DNA from: Cognatishimia activa
GTDB taxonomy: Bacteria; Pseudomonadota; Alphaproteobacteria; Rhodobacterales; Rhodobacteraceae
NCBI RefSeq assembly: GCF_001458335.1
Contig: NZ_CYTO01000007.1
Coordinates: 104,944 to 143,342 of the forward strand
DNA: 38,399 bases
Direction of reading: 5' to 3'
Both the position numbers and the translations under genes were made by a program. The notes beneath the pieces were generated by a model. It saw only the letters and a list, made by a program, of their open reading frames with translations. It was not told the origin of the DNA and made no database searches. Below, in pieces: positions 26,008 to 35,100 of this stretch. Each line of letters begins with the position of its first letter. Position 1 is the first letter of the stretch.

Positions 26008-27186
26008 ATGAGCTTTGACCACGTCATCAACCGGATCGGAACCAATTCTTCCAAATGGGACCTGATGGAGCGCGCATTTGGCGTGCCGGCGGATGACGGC
26101 ATTGCCATGTGGATCGCGGACATGGATTTCGCTGCGCCGGACTTCTTGCAGCGGGCCACTCAAGGTCTAATCGAAAAAGCCAACTACGGCTACTTCTGCG
26201 GACTAGAGAGCTTTCATGAAGCGGTACACTGGTGGATGGACAATCGCCATGGCTGGAGTGTCGATCCGAACTGGACCTTCATCACCTACGGCCTTGGTCA
26301 TGGAATTGCGACAGCGCTGCAGGCTTTCAGCGAGCGCGGCGACCACATTGCGACTTTCACGCCGGTTTATCACGAGTTTCAGGCCAAGATCGAGCGCGGC
26401 GGTCGTGTCAACACCCAGCTGCCTTTAGCCAAGGATGAAGCCGGGCGTTATGTCATGGATTTTGACGCCTATGACGCGCTGATGACTGGAAAAGAAAGAA
26501 TCCTTTTGATCAGCACGCCGCATAACCCTGCCGGCCGCGTTTGGTCGCAGGAAGAACTCAATGAACTGGGTGCTTTCTGCGAGAAACACGATCTGATCCT
26601 GATTGCCGACGAGGTGCATCATGATCTTGTTTTTTCAGGTAATAAACATATTGCCACGGCGGTTGCCTTACCGGATTTACTGGACCGGATGGTAATCACC
26701 ACAGCGGCCTCGAAAACCTTCAATGTCGCCGGCGGCCGCTGTGGATGCGTTATCGTACCAGGCGAAAAACTACGCGCCACCTTTAGGGCGTTTTACAACA
26801 GTTTTGACATCAATCCGAACGCTTTGGGCGTTGAGTTGACCAAAGCGGCTTATACCCCGGAGGGTGCCGCATGGGTGGATAAACTGATGCCTTACATCGA
26901 AGAAAACTGCCGGATTTTCAAAACTGCATTGGACCTGCTGCCAGGTGTTGAATTCATGCCAATGCAGTCAACCTACCTCGCCTGGGTCAACTTCGAAGCC
27001 ACAGGTCTATCGATGGATGAGGTCCATGATCGCGTCTACAAACAGGCGCATATTGCCGCAACGCCGGGCAAAAACCTTGGCACAGGTGGCGAAACTTACC
27101 TGCGGTTCAACATGGGCACACAACGCGCACGGATTACCGAGGCGACAAGCCGCCTGACGGACGTATTTTCTGATCTGAACAGTTGA
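26008..27186 (+). CDS. patB: MalY/PatB-family PLP-dependent C-S lyase (cystathionine beta-lyase type)
   Basis: 392 residues. Fold-type I aminotransferase-like protein. MWIADMDFAAPDF near the N-terminus and NYGYFCGLESFHEAV are the MalY/PatB signature, STPHNPAGRVW carries the Asn/Pro of the PLP pocket, LIADEVHHDLVFSG has the pyridine-binding Asp, and TAASKTFNVAGGRCG contains the PLP-binding lysine. These enzymes split C-S bonds, for example cystathionine to homocysteine. AGGAG seven bases before the ATG supports the start. It is a single gene, divergent from def and convergent with the next unknown gene. Confidence 0.9.
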   Translation: MSFDHVINRIGTNSSKWDLMERAFGVPADDGIAMWIADMDFAAPDFLQRATQGLIEKANYGYFCGLESFHEAVHWWMDNRHGWSVDPNWTFITYGLGHGIATALQAFSERGDHIATFTPVYHEFQAKIERGGRVNTQLPLAKDEAGRYVMDFDAYDALMTGKERILLISTPHNPAGRVWSQEELNELGAFCEKHDLILIADEVHHDLVFSGNKHIATAVALPDLLDRMVITTAASKTFNVAGGRCGCVIVPGEKLRATFRAFYNSFDINPNALGVELTKAAYTPEGAAWVDKLMPYIEENCRIFKTALDLLPGVEFMPMQSTYLAWVNFEATGLSMDEVHDRVYKQAHIAATPGKNLGTGGETYLRFNMGTQRARITEATSRLTDVFSDLNS

Positions 27187-27187
27187 C

Positions 27188-27204
27188 GGCGCGACTGGCG
27201 CGCC
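27188..27204. terminator. GC-rich hairpin between convergent genes
   Basis: GGCGCG (27188-27193) pairs with CGCGCC (27199-27204) around a five-base loop, with GAC/GTC able to extend it. It fills the 22-base gap between the convergent patB and unknown genes. There is no T-run on either side, so its action as a terminator is uncertain. Confidence 0.4.
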
Positions 27205-27208
27205 AAAG

Positions 27209-27571
27209 TCAGCCGCGCTGGTCAGTCATCCCATCGGTTATGAGGGCAATTGGTGAATCGTCTTCGACGAAATAGTCTAACGCTGGCTTATCACTGGCTG
27301 CCGTCGCGCGTTTGAACTCGTAAAACATCTCGCCATCTTCTTCGACAGAAGCAATGACGAGGCATTGATAGAGATGCTTCGCGCCATCGTAGAGATCAAC
27401 GAAACCGCGCAAATGCGGGGCCTCTTGGACGTCCAAAGTGAACCCGTCCTCGCGGAAGCGAAGCACTTTGAAAATCTCTTCTCCCGCCTTCACCCGAAGA
27501 CGGTTTTTCTTTTTCAACTCTGCTTTGCGCGCCGCATCTAGGCCCGCCTGAACTTCTTTTGGAAGGAACAT
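27209..27571 (-). CDS. Conserved cytoplasmic protein of unknown function
   Basis: 120 residues. The start is highly charged (MFLPKEVQAGLDAARKAELKKK), followed by a predicted beta-rich part (FKVLRFREDGFTLDVQEAPH, FVDLYDGAKHLYQCLVIAS, GEMFYEFKRAT). No signal or membrane segment is visible and I recognise no family. GGAAGG upstream of the ATG fits a ribosome-binding site. It is a monocistronic gene, convergent with patB and divergent from the GST gene. Confidence 0.78.
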   Translation of the reverse strand: MFLPKEVQAGLDAARKAELKKKNRLRVKAGEEIFKVLRFREDGFTLDVQEAPHLRGFVDLYDGAKHLYQCLVIASVEEDGEMFYEFKRATAASDKPALDYFVEDDSPIALITDGMTDQRG

Positions 27572-27658
27572 AGTAATCTCCGCGTCTTCCTAAACCCTCT
27601 GCCTAAAAGCAGAAATCGTCAAGGGAGTCTCATCCTAAACCCTTATGGCTGTGCACAA

Positions 27659-27679
27659 ATGCGCAACACTTCTGCGCAT
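27659..27679. promoter_or_regulatory. Perfect inverted repeat upstream of the glutathionyl-hydroquinone reductase-like gene
   Basis: ATGCGCA (27659-27665) and TGCGCAT (27673-27679) are exact reverse complements with a seven-base spacer. The site lies in the 171-base divergent region, 63 bases before the GST ATG and 87 bases from the start of the opposite gene. It fits a dimeric regulator site, but no cognate regulator lies nearby. Confidence 0.5.
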
Positions 27680-27742
27680 CATGGAATTCCCGAAACGCGC
27701 GATTCGTCCTAAGTTATCTTCAATGGATGAAGGAGTTGCGAC

Positions 27743-28720
27743 ATGGGTTTGCTTGTGGACGGCAAATGGGTCGATCAGTGGTATGACACCAAGAAAAGCG
27801 GCGGGAAATTTGTCCGTTCGGCGGCGCAATTCCGCAATTGGATTACGTCTGACGGAAGTGCCGGGCCAAGTGGCGAAGACGGTTTTGAAGCGGAAAGTGG
27901 CCGTTACCACCTTTATGTTTCACTGGCCTGCCCTTGGGCGCATCGCACTTTGATTTTCCGTGCACTGAAAGGTCTGACCGACCACATCTCTGTTTCCGTT
28001 GTTCACCCGGACATGCTCGGCCATGGCTGGACCTTTGAAACGGATGATCGCGGCGCAAATGGGGACGACTTGTTTGGATCAGACTTCGCTCACCAAATCT
28101 ACACCCGCGCCGATGCGACCTATAGCGGGCGCGTGACAGTGCCGATCCTATGGGACAAGAAACGCGAGACGATTGTCTCCAACGAAAGCTCCGAAATCAT
28201 TCGCATGTTCAACTCGGCCTTTGATGCGCTTACGGGCAACACGCTTGATTTCTGGCCCGAGGCACAGCGCGATGCCATCGAAGACGTGAACACACGGATT
28301 TATTCATCGGTCAATAACGGTGTTTACAAATGCGGGTTTGCCACGTCGCAAGAGGCCTATGATGCGGCCATCGGCCCATTGTTTGAAACGCTAGATTGGC
28401 TTGAAGACCGACTGTCCACCAACCGGTATCTGATGGGCAATACCCTGACTGAGGCGGATTGGCGTTTGTTCACAACGCTCATTCGTTTTGACCCGGTCTA
28501 TCACCTGCATTTCAAGTGCAACAAGAAGCGGATCATCGACTACCCAAATCTCTGGGCTTACACGCGCGAACTTTACCAAGTGCCGGGTGTGGTAGAGACC
28601 GTGAATATGCATCACATCGTGCGCCACTATCATTTCAGTCACGAAACCATCAATCCGCATCGGATCATCCCGGTGAACCCGGATCTGAATTACAACGAAC
28701 CCCACGGTCGCGGCGCGTAA
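27743..28720 (+). CDS. Xi-class glutathione S-transferase (glutathionyl-hydroquinone reductase-like)
   Basis: 325 residues, much longer than ordinary GSTs and typical of the YqjG/ECM4 group. The thioredoxin-like half has LYVSLACPWAHRTLIFRALK with the catalytic Cys63, then VVHPDMLGHGWTF; the helical half has the NESSEIIRMFN and RYLMGNTLTEADWRLFTTLIRFDPVYHLHFKCN segments typical of the Xi class. These enzymes reduce glutathionyl-hydroquinones and may recycle quinones. AAGGAG seven bases upstream fixes the ATG start. An inverted repeat in the promoter may control it. Confidence 0.92.
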   Translation: MGLLVDGKWVDQWYDTKKSGGKFVRSAAQFRNWITSDGSAGPSGEDGFEAESGRYHLYVSLACPWAHRTLIFRALKGLTDHISVSVVHPDMLGHGWTFETDDRGANGDDLFGSDFAHQIYTRADATYSGRVTVPILWDKKRETIVSNESSEIIRMFNSAFDALTGNTLDFWPEAQRDAIEDVNTRIYSSVNNGVYKCGFATSQEAYDAAIGPLFETLDWLEDRLSTNRYLMGNTLTEADWRLFTTLIRFDPVYHLHFKCNKKRIIDYPNLWAYTRELYQVPGVVETVNMHHIVRHYHFSHETINPHRIIPVNPDLNYNEPHGRGA

Positions 28721-28748
28721 GCCTGTCCGCAAACCTCTTGCCAAACTG

Positions 28749-28767
28749 CCTGTTTTCCGCGAACAGG
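28749..28767 (+). other. Small hairpin between the GST gene and cobC
   Basis: CCTGTT (28749-28754) pairs with AACAGG (28762-28767) around a seven-base loop. It is followed by ATTTGA, too weak for a clear terminator. It lies 21 bases before the cobC start and could affect translation or partly end the GST transcript. Confidence 0.35.
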
Positions 28768-28788
28768 ATTTGACGGCAGGAGGACGCA

Positions 28789-29724
28789 ATGCAGGAACGA
28801 GATCACGGAGGCGGATTGGACGCCGCAATCGCGCGTTGGGGCGGGGATCGCTCTGACTGGCTGGATCTTTCCACCGGGATCAATCCGAACCCTTACCCGT
28901 TGCCAAAGTTCAGTGAACAAGCATGGACTGCTCTGCCTGACAAGGCGGCGGAGCGTGCATTGATTAATGCTGCTCGCTCTTTCTGGAACGTGCCGGATGA
29001 AGCAGACATCTTAGCCGCGCCCGGCGCATCGAGCCTGATCGCGCGGATGCCTCAGCTGTTTGACGCGCAGAAAGTCGACATCCCCAAGCCTACCTATAAT
29101 GAACATGCCGCAGCCTTTGCCGCGCAGGGTTGGAGCGAGGCAGCATCGGCGGATGTGCGTGTCCTCGTGCACCCGAACAATCCGACAGGCAAGCTCTGGG
29201 GTTCCGACGACCTGACCAGCAAAGTCACCATCATCGATGAGAGCTTTTGCGATGTCACGCCAGAGCATTCCATGATTGATCATTCAGCAAAACCCGGCGT
29301 CGTCGTGCTGAAAAGCTTCGGCAAATTTTGGGGCCTCGCCGGTTTGCGGCTTGGTTTCATCATCGCCGCGCCAGATGTGATCGCAAAAATGCGAGATATG
29401 ATCGGGCCATGGGCTGTGTCCGGGCCTGCGCTGGAAACGGCCACACGCGCTTTGCGTGATCTGCAATGGGCAGAAGAAACCCGCGTACGTTTGGCACAAG
29501 ATGCGAAGCGTTTGGATGCCCTTTTGGCGCGTCATGGCGCTGAATCCGTAGGCGGCTGTGATCTCTTTAGGCTGTATAATGTCGATGATGCAGAGGCTTG
29601 GAGCGCGCGGCTTGGCGAACACCACATCCTGACCCGCATCTTCCCCTATTCAGAAACCTACCTCCGCCTTGGCTTGCCCCCGCAGGCTGGATGGGACCAG
29701 CTTGAAGCCGCATTGAAAGGCTAA
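28789..29724 (+). CDS. cobC: Threonine-phosphate decarboxylase (cobalamin side chain)
   Basis: 311 residues, PLP-dependent fold-type I. LDLSTGINPNPYPLP at residues about 22-37 is the typical opening of CobC/CobD-type L-threonine-O-3-phosphate decarboxylases. LVHPNNPTGKLW binds the cofactor region, IIDESFCDV carries the Asp, and VVLKSFGKFWGLAGLRLGF holds the PLP lysine. The enzyme makes (R)-1-amino-2-propanol phosphate for the nucleotide loop of vitamin B12. The symbol follows the aerobic pathway (cobC); the Salmonella name is cobD. AGGAGG precedes the ATG. No full cobalamin riboswitch is visible upstream. It lies three bases before cbiB. Confidence 0.9.
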   Translation: MQERDHGGGLDAAIARWGGDRSDWLDLSTGINPNPYPLPKFSEQAWTALPDKAAERALINAARSFWNVPDEADILAAPGASSLIARMPQLFDAQKVDIPKPTYNEHAAAFAAQGWSEAASADVRVLVHPNNPTGKLWGSDDLTSKVTIIDESFCDVTPEHSMIDHSAKPGVVVLKSFGKFWGLAGLRLGFIIAAPDVIAKMRDMIGPWAVSGPALETATRALRDLQWAEETRVRLAQDAKRLDALLARHGAESVGGCDLFRLYNVDDAEAWSARLGEHHILTRIFPYSETYLRLGLPPQAGWDQLEAALKG

Positions 29725-29727
29725 CCC

Positions 29728-30633
29728 ATGGAAACCGCTGCAATTGTATTCCTGGCAATGGTGCTCGACGCAGTTTTTGGGGAGCCAAAATGGCTCTGGA
29801 ACCGTGTGCCTCATCCGGCGGTTCTGATGGGAAAGGCGATTGGCTGGGCGGACAAAAAGCTCAACACAGAGAACGCGCGTCCAAAAGGTGTCTTGCTCGT
29901 TGTCGCTATGGTCGTTGCGGGCTGGTGGATTGGAGGATTGATCGAATGGTTTGGGGCCATTCCGACCATACTGGTGGGCGCGATCCTGATTGCCCAGAAA
30001 TCTCTGGTCGAGCACGTCCAAGCCGTTGGCCAAGCCCTGCGGCGCTCGCTGTCGGAAGGACGCGTTGAGGTCGCAAGAATTGTTGGTCGAGACACAAAAG
30101 ACATGACGGAACCAGAAGTCGCACGCGCGGGCATCGAAAGTGCCGCCGAGAACCTGTCAGACGGGGTTGTTGCGCCGGTGTTTTGGTTTCTAGTGCTCGG
30201 TCTTCCGGGACTCTTGATCTACAAAATGGTGAATACAGCGGACTCCATGATCGGCTATCGCACCGAGAAATACGAAGACTTCGGGTGGGCATCCGCCCGC
30301 TTTGACGATCTGATTAATTGGATCCCAGCCCGCATCACTGCGGCCTTCATCATGTTCAGCGGCGGTAAATTCTCATTCAGCCAAACCCTGCGCGATGACG
30401 CAAGCCTGCACCGCAGCCCAAATGCGGGCTGGCCCGAAGCCGCAATGGCGCGCGTTTTGGGTATCGCGCTTTCTGGGCCGCGTTCTTATGAGGGCGAGAT
30501 GCAAAAATTCCCTTATGTGAACGAATTTGGTCGCCGCACCATCGGAGGCAATGAGGTCGACCAAGCGGCCTCCACCCTCTGGCGCAGCTGGGCCATCCTA
30601 TTGGGCTGCATCGCGATGATTTCACTGATCTAA
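29728..30633 (+). CDS. cbiB: Adenosylcobinamide-phosphate synthase
   Basis: 301 residues, an integral membrane protein with several hydrophobic spans. Family signatures include VLDAVFGEPKWLWNRVPHPAVLMG near the N-terminus, GRDTKDMTEPEVARAGIESA, NLSDGVVAPVFWFLVLGLPG, and KMVNTADSMIGYRTEKYEDFGWASAR (here cut at motif edges). It attaches aminopropanol (phosphate) to the corrin ring at the inner membrane. Known as cobD in the aerobic nomenclature. It is co-transcribed with cobC, which makes its substrate. Confidence 0.93.
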   Translation: METAAIVFLAMVLDAVFGEPKWLWNRVPHPAVLMGKAIGWADKKLNTENARPKGVLLVVAMVVAGWWIGGLIEWFGAIPTILVGAILIAQKSLVEHVQAVGQALRRSLSEGRVEVARIVGRDTKDMTEPEVARAGIESAAENLSDGVVAPVFWFLVLGLPGLLIYKMVNTADSMIGYRTEKYEDFGWASARFDDLINWIPARITAAFIMFSGGKFSFSQTLRDDASLHRSPNAGWPEAAMARVLGIALSGPRSYEGEMQKFPYVNEFGRRTIGGNEVDQAASTLWRSWAILLGCIAMISLI

Positions 30634-30695
30634 CGGTTGAGATTGACCGCAAAGCCATTAGTCTGCGCGCAACTGATTTTGCTTACGAGGACATC

Positions 30696-31865
30696 ATGCG
30701 TTTTGCTTTAACTCTTGCTGGGATTTGCCTTTCGGCAACTACTGCCCTTGCCAACGTGCCATGCGGGGGATCATTCTCTGGCTTCGTCGGTGATTTGAAA
30801 AAGGAAGCGGTCGCGCGAGGACATGGCTCTAAGACCGTGAACACCTTCTTTGCCAATGTGTCTCAAGACCAACGCACGTTGAAAGCCGACCGTTCGCAAG
30901 GCGTATTTCAAAAGCCGTTTTTGGAGTTCTCTCAGCGACTGATCAGCTCCAATCGGTTCAATACTGGCAAATCCAAAGGTAAGCAGCACGCGAACACCTT
31001 TGCGCGGATTGAAAAGAACTACGGTGTCTCCCGTGGTGTTCTTCTCGCATTCTGGGCCTTTGAAACGGACTTTGGTGGGTTCCAAGGGGATTTCAACACG
31101 CTGAACTCGCTGGTCACGCTGGCTCATGATTGCCGCCGTCCAGAGCTGTTCCGTCCGCAGGTTTTCGCGGCATTGGAGCTTTATGAAAACGGTGATTTCT
31201 CTCCAACCAGAACCACCGGCGCTTGGGCAGGTGAAATCGGCATGGTGCAAATGCTGCCGGGCGATATCCTGATCAATGGCGTGGACGGCGATGGCGATGG
31301 CACCGTTAGCCTGAAAACCTCTGCCACCGACGCGCTGATGTCCGGCGGTAAGATGTTGCAGCATTTAGGCTGGAAAGCGGGGCAACCTTGGCTGCAAGAG
31401 GTCACCGTGCCTTCAGATATGGATTGGTCGCAATCCGGCCTGACAACCAAAAAATCGACGCGCGAATGGGCCAATATGGGTGTGAAGCCGCGCCAAGGGA
31501 AACTGGCCAATCTGCCTGCCTCCTTAATCCTTCCGCAGGGCCACAAAGGGCCCGCGTTTTTGGCTTACCCGAATTTTGACGTCTATTTTGAATGGAACCA
31601 AAGCTTTATCTACGTCACAACAGCCGCCTATTTCGCAACCCGGCTAGAGGGCGCAGCGCCCTACAATACCGGCAATCCAGATACTGGGCTGAGCGGTCAG
31701 CAAATGAAGCAACTACAGCGCAAGCTTCAGGGGCGTGGATACGACGTTGGCAAAGTGGACGGCATCTTGGGCGCAAAAACCCGCGACGCAGTCCAACGCG
31801 AGCAACAGCGCCTTGGCCTGCCAGCGGATGCGTGGCCAACACCTCGGTTGCTGAACCGTCTTTAA
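30696..31865 (+). CDS. Lytic murein transglycosylase, MltB type, with peptidoglycan-binding domain
   Basis: 389 residues. A Sec signal peptide spans 1-19 (MRFALTLAG through TALA). The catalytic domain (about 25-315, SLT_3/MltB group) has AFWAFETDFGGFQGDFNTL with Glu123 as the likely acid and GEIGMVQMLPGDILINGVDGDGDGTV, the MltB segment with an Asp-rich EF-hand-like loop. A PG_binding_1 domain lies at about 325-389 (MKQLQRKLQGRGYDVGKVDG). It would cut glycan strands in the periplasm, leaving 1,6-anhydro-MurNAc ends. It starts 62 bases after cbiB and has no lipobox, so it is soluble rather than a lipoprotein. Confidence 0.92.
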   Translation: MRFALTLAGICLSATTALANVPCGGSFSGFVGDLKKEAVARGHGSKTVNTFFANVSQDQRTLKADRSQGVFQKPFLEFSQRLISSNRFNTGKSKGKQHANTFARIEKNYGVSRGVLLAFWAFETDFGGFQGDFNTLNSLVTLAHDCRRPELFRPQVFAALELYENGDFSPTRTTGAWAGEIGMVQMLPGDILINGVDGDGDGTVSLKTSATDALMSGGKMLQHLGWKAGQPWLQEVTVPSDMDWSQSGLTTKKSTREWANMGVKPRQGKLANLPASLILPQGHKGPAFLAYPNFDVYFEWNQSFIYVTTAAYFATRLEGAAPYNTGNPDTGLSGQQMKQLQRKLQGRGYDVGKVDGILGAKTRDAVQREQQRLGLPADAWPTPRLLNRL

Positions 31866-31884
31866 CTATCTTTTTGGCGCGGGC

Positions 31885-31913
31885 TTTACGAATGCTTAAA
31901 CTGATTGGATAAT
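31885..31913 (+). promoter_or_regulatory. Sigma-70-like promoter of the candidate small RNA
   Basis: TTTACG (31885-31890) and GATAAT (31908-31913) are separated by exactly 17 bases and match the -35 and -10 consensus well (4 of 6 and 5 of 6). Transcription would start near 31917-31921, about 50 bases after the end of the transglycosylase gene. Confidence 0.5.
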
Positions 31914-31916
31914 GCT

Positions 31917-31998
31917 ACTCAATTCCTAACTGAGTCATTCACATGGATCACCAATAAGTCGCCCCGCAAAGCTGCTACTTTGCGGGGCTTTCTTTTTT
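31917..31998 (+). ncRNA. Candidate small RNA, about 80 bases
   Basis: It begins a few bases after a 17-base-spaced promoter and ends in a strong terminator. A 5' hairpin is possible: ACTCA (31917-31921) with TGAGT (31931-31935). A middle unpaired stretch of about 25 bases follows, then the 11-base GC-rich terminator stem. Hairpin, open region and terminator is the layout of many regulatory RNAs. The only ORF inside is ATGGATCACCAATAA (four residues) with no ribosome-binding site. It could instead be merely the 3' UTR of the transglycosylase, whose stop is 95 bases before the terminator. Confidence 0.45.
31961..31998 (+). terminator. Strong Rho-independent terminator
   Basis: GCCCCGCAAAG (31961-31971) pairs perfectly with CTTTGCGGGGC (31978-31988) around CTGCTA, followed by TTTCTTTTTT. 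It closes either the transglycosylase transcript, the candidate small RNA, or both. On the minus strand no T-run follows the hairpin. Confidence 0.92.
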
Positions 31999-32004
31999 AC
32001 GGAC

Positions 32005-32094
32005 TTAAAGGCCGATCAAAAGACGAATGCATGCTACGATCAAGCCAGCTAGGGCCACGATCAGCATCCATTTCCTAAAAGAGTTTTCATTCAC
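32005..32094 (-). CDS. 29-residue single-span membrane protein (new small ORF)
   Basis: Frame GTG (32092-32094) to TAA (32005-32007). The Shine-Dalgarno sequence AAGGAGGTGAG (32099-32109) is nearly the full anti-SD complement, with AGGAGG eight bases before the GTG. The peptide starts MNENSFRKW and continues MLIVALAGLIVACIRLLIGL: a charged N-terminus with Arg7 and Lys8, then one hydrophobic span of about 20 residues. That is the shape of a small inner-membrane protein. An ATG two bases upstream in another frame is followed at once by TGA (ATGTGA), and a third frame gives only nine residues. It lies 98 bases after the smc stop, in the same direction, and converges with the candidate small RNA. 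Confidence 0.6.
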   Translation of the reverse strand: MNENSFRKWMLIVALAGLIVACIRLLIGL

Positions 32095-32192
32095 ATATCT
32101 CACCTCCTTCCGCCGCGAAGTGTCGCGACGAAAATAGAATTAGAGGTGAATTCTTAATTGTTTGTCAGCGTTGCGAATCTGCCGCGCGACCC

Positions 32193-35100
32193 TCACGCAA
32201 CCAGAGTTTCGGCGGCCTTAAGGTCCACGCTCACAAGCTGGCTGACGCCCTGTTCTTGCATCGTCACCCCGAACAAACGATCCATGCGGGCCATAGTTAC
32301 CGCGTGGTGGGTGATGATCAGGAAGCGCGTGTCTGTCTGGCGGCACATCTCATCGAGCAAGTCACAGAAACGCGTGACGTTGGCGTCATCGAGCGGCGCG
32401 TCCACCTCGTCAAGAACACAGATCGGAGCAGGGTTCGCCAAGAACACCGCAAAAATCAACGCCATCGCGGTGAGGGTCTGTTCACCACCTGACAAGAGCG
32501 AAAGCGTCGAGAGTTTTTTGCCGGGTGGCTGACACATGATCTCAAGCCCCGCATCAAGCGGGTCTTCACTTTCAACCAAAACCAAGTTTGCTTCGCCGCC
32601 ACCAAAAAGGTGCTTAAAGAGCATCGCAAAATTGCTGTTCACTTGCTCAAAGGCCGTCAAAAGACGCTCACGTCCTTCGGAGTTCAGGCTGGCGATCCCA
32701 GAACGCAGGGTGCGGATGGCCTCTTCTAGGTCTTGCTTTTCAGTGACCAAGGTCGCGTGTTCTTCTTGAACTTCGCGACTGTCTTCTTCGGCGCGCAGGT
32801 TCACCGCACCCAATGCATCACGCTGGCGTTTCAAGCGGTTCACATCTGCTTCGATCGCATGGCTTGCGGGCATATCATCGGGAGCGACGTCTAGGCTTTC
32901 AAGCAGGGCTTCTGGCGTCTGGTCCATCTCGTCACGAATGCGTTCTGCTGCAACGGAAACGGTCTCTTTCGCTGCATCCGTCAATGCTTCTGCCCGCGCA
33001 CGGCTTTCGCGCGCTTCTGACGCTGCACGTTCTGCTTCCCGTTCCGCTTTTTCGGCGTCCCGCAAAGCGGTCTCTGCTTCTGCCAAAGTATCCGCTGCGG
33101 CTTTGCAACGGGCTTCGGCCGTATCGATAGAAGACGTCAGTTCGTCGCGTTTCGCGGCTATCTCATCGGGCGCAAGCTGCGCATCGCCGAGTTCAACCTC
33201 AGAGGCCGCTTTGCGCTCGGTCAATTCACCGCTGCGTTTCTCGGCCGTCTCTAGGCGGTGTTTCCAACCGGAGATTTCTTTGGTCACCTGCTGGCTACGA
33301 CCCAAGCGCGCTTCGCCTTCGCGGCGCAACTCATCATGCGCGGAGCGTTTGGACATCATGGTGATCCGCGCGGCTTCGACGGTCATTTTGATGTCTTCAA
33401 CTTTCGCCCGAGCTGCGTCCAGATCCCCAAGTGCAGACATCGCGCGTTCTGCTTCTTGGTAACGACCACGCGCCTCAAGCGCTTCTTCTTCATGGCGACG
33501 CACCGCGTCCCCCAACGTCTCGAGTTTGCCTTCCGCCAGATTACGATCCGCTTCTGCACGGCTGAGGGCACGGGCCGCATCAGCGACCGCACGGTCTGCG
33601 ATCTTACGCGCTTCTCGTGCCCGACGATCTGCCTCGGCCAAATCAGTCAGACGCGCTTGCAGCGCTTCATGAGCTTGAACCGCACCATCCGCCCGCGCCG
33701 TGGCCCGTGCCATTTCCTGCTTGAGTTCCTCAAGCCGGTTGAGCTGTTGCAAACGTAGTGCCGCGGCACTTGGCGCGTCTTCCGCCCAAGCCCGGTATCC
33801 ATCCCAACGCCAAAGATCCCCTTCCAAGGAAACCAAACGCTGGCCCGGTTTCAACAATGGCTGGATCGTCAACGCGTCTTCGGTCGCCACCAAACCAATC
33901 TGGCTCATACGGCGTTCAAGAACTTCAGGCACAGACACGTGTTGCACCAGTGAGGTAACCCCCTCAGGCAGCGATTGGTCGTTGTCATATGGCGGCAGCA
34001 CATGCCAACCAGACGGGCCGTCCTCATCCACTTCCGGCGCACGCAAATCATCCGCCATCGCCGCACCCAGCGCTTTTTCAAAGCCCTGTTCAACCTGCAG
34101 GCGGTCCAAGATCTGACCACCTTCCGCTGTGTCACGCTCAACGAGTTTCGCAAGCGCCGTGACCTCAGCGCGCAGCGCATTGAGTTCACCTTCCGCTTCC
34201 GAACGCTCTGCACGCGCGTCCGCCTCGCGCGATTGCGTTTCAGCGCGCGCGTCTTCCGCTTGATTAAGCGCTTCTTCCACTTCCGCGGCTTGCTTCACCG
34301 CCGCCGCTTCAGAGGTTTGTGCGTTAGCAAAGTCCTGTTCGGATTTAGCCAAAGCGGCCTTGCTGGTTTCTACTGCCTGACGAGCCTTCTCGGCTTCCTC
34401 TTCGCTTTTCGCCTGCTGGCGTTGCGTGTCGTCTAACAAGCGTTGTGCCGATTGGTGACGGGCCGCCAAGCGGGCCACATCTTCTGTCAGCTCAGACAGA
34501 TCACTTTCACGGTCTTGCAGCAATGACGCCGCTTCGCGAGATGCGGATGCCGCCACTTCTAGGCGTTCGTCGTGGCCTTCCGCAGCCTTGGCGAGCTCTC
34601 GCTGCTCCCATTCAAGCTGTTGGATCGTTTCACCGGCATCCCGATTCAAACCGCTTTCGCGTTCAATGTCTTTGGACAGCTGTTCGATCCGGTTGGTCAG
34701 CGTCACGATGATCTGACGCGCGTGGTCTTCCTGATCTTTCAAACTGTCGCGTTGAACCTGAAGCCGTTGCATAATCGCCGCTGCAACCGCTTCTTCTTCG
34801 CGCAGCGGCGGGAGCTTCTCGTCTTGGGCTTCACGGGTTTTCGCTGCTTGGCGCGCCCCAGACTCTGCTTGCGCCGCGTCTACGGTGCGAGACCTTAGAT
34901 CTTCGTCCGCCTTGGCCCGCGCCTCTTCCGCTTCGCGCCAGCGACGGTAAAGCAACATACCTTCCGACTGCCGAAGCTCTGCACCAATGGCTTTGTAGCG
35001 CGCGGCCTGACGGGCCTGACGGGCGAGGCTGGATAGCTGGCTGGCCAGCTGTTCAATCACGTCATCAACACGTGTCAGGTTGGCTTCTGCGTTTTTAAGC

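Noticed and set aside
28721-28788. Cobalamin riboswitch before cobC
   Set aside because: The gap is only 68 bases and shows one 6-base hairpin. A B12 aptamer needs about 200 bases, and the conserved B12-box sequence was not found.
31941-31957. Four-codon ORF in the candidate small RNA
   Set aside because: It has no Shine-Dalgarno sequence and is too short to judge.
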